DNA from: Budorcas taxicolor
Taxonomy: Eukaryota > Chordata > Mammalia > Artiodactyla > Bovidae
NCBI RefSeq assembly: GCF_023091745.1
Contig: NC_068922.1
Location: forward strand, 29,860,001-29,924,000
Length of the DNA stretch: 64,000 nucleotides
Direction: 5' to 3'
This document shows, one piece after another, positions 63,992 through 64,000 of the stretch. Each line of letters opens with the position of its first letter. Positions within the stretch are counted from its first letter, which is position 1. Under the pieces are notes generated by a model. It was not told where the DNA came from. It saw only the letters and a list, made by a program, of their open reading frames with translations, and did not search any database. A program made the position numbers and the translations under genes.

Positions 63992-64000
63992 CTGCAAGCA

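Overview
This window is nuclear DNA from a ruminant, most likely a bovid (cattle, sheep or goat group). The evidence is the repeat content: many Bov-tA and BOV-A2 SINEs, BovB (RTE-type) LINE fragments, ruminant-type L1 3' ends and cetartiodactyl CHR-type SINEs. The repeats I can see do not separate the genera. There is no sign of bacterial, plasmid or phage DNA, and no CRISPR array, rRNA gene or functional tRNA gene.

The only host gene I can support is integrin alpha-8 (ITGA8), on the minus strand. Ten consecutive internal exons lie at, in transcript order, 63920-63991, 61437-61628, 30442-30487, 26402-26509, 17905-17960, 17141-17295, 14546-14683, 13990-14057, 10418-10565 and 2846-2938. All have canonical GT-AG boundaries. 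They join into 1,076 nt with every phase matching (359 codons once the carried-in base is counted), with no stop and no frameshift. They encode the last two calcium-binding blades of the beta-propeller, the thigh domain, the knee (genu) loop and the first part of calf-1. The 5' exons lie beyond the right edge and the 3' exons (rest of calf-1, calf-2, transmembrane helix, tail, 3'UTR) beyond the left edge. Exons are about 1.7% of the window. The largest intron is about 30.9 kb (30488-61436).

The rest is intron filled with transposons in nested layers. The oldest layer is MIR, MER5-like and other hAT elements, a Tigger element (31348-32270), old L1 fragments and an MLT1-like LTR. Above it lie CHR SINEs and ruminant L1 3' ends, then BovB, Bov-tA and BOV-A2. 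Several insertions have readable target-site duplications, so the order of events can be followed: BovB inside L1 (48.7-50.0 kb), CHR inside Tigger (31.6 kb), L1 inside older L1 (41.2-42.0 kb), SINE inside SINE (24.6-25.0 kb and 35.1-35.5 kb), and BovB inside an LTR (44.3-45.1 kb). Two L1 copies have the 5' inversion typical of twin priming.

The features least explained by ordinary repeats are a 196-bp segment present twice, 912 bp apart, with two differences (56547/57459); a three-copy duplication of non-repeat intron sequence at 11.5-13.7 kb; and a 28-bp exact match between 43815 and 45746. I found no previously undescribed biological system. The value here is the exon map and the insertion and duplication history.
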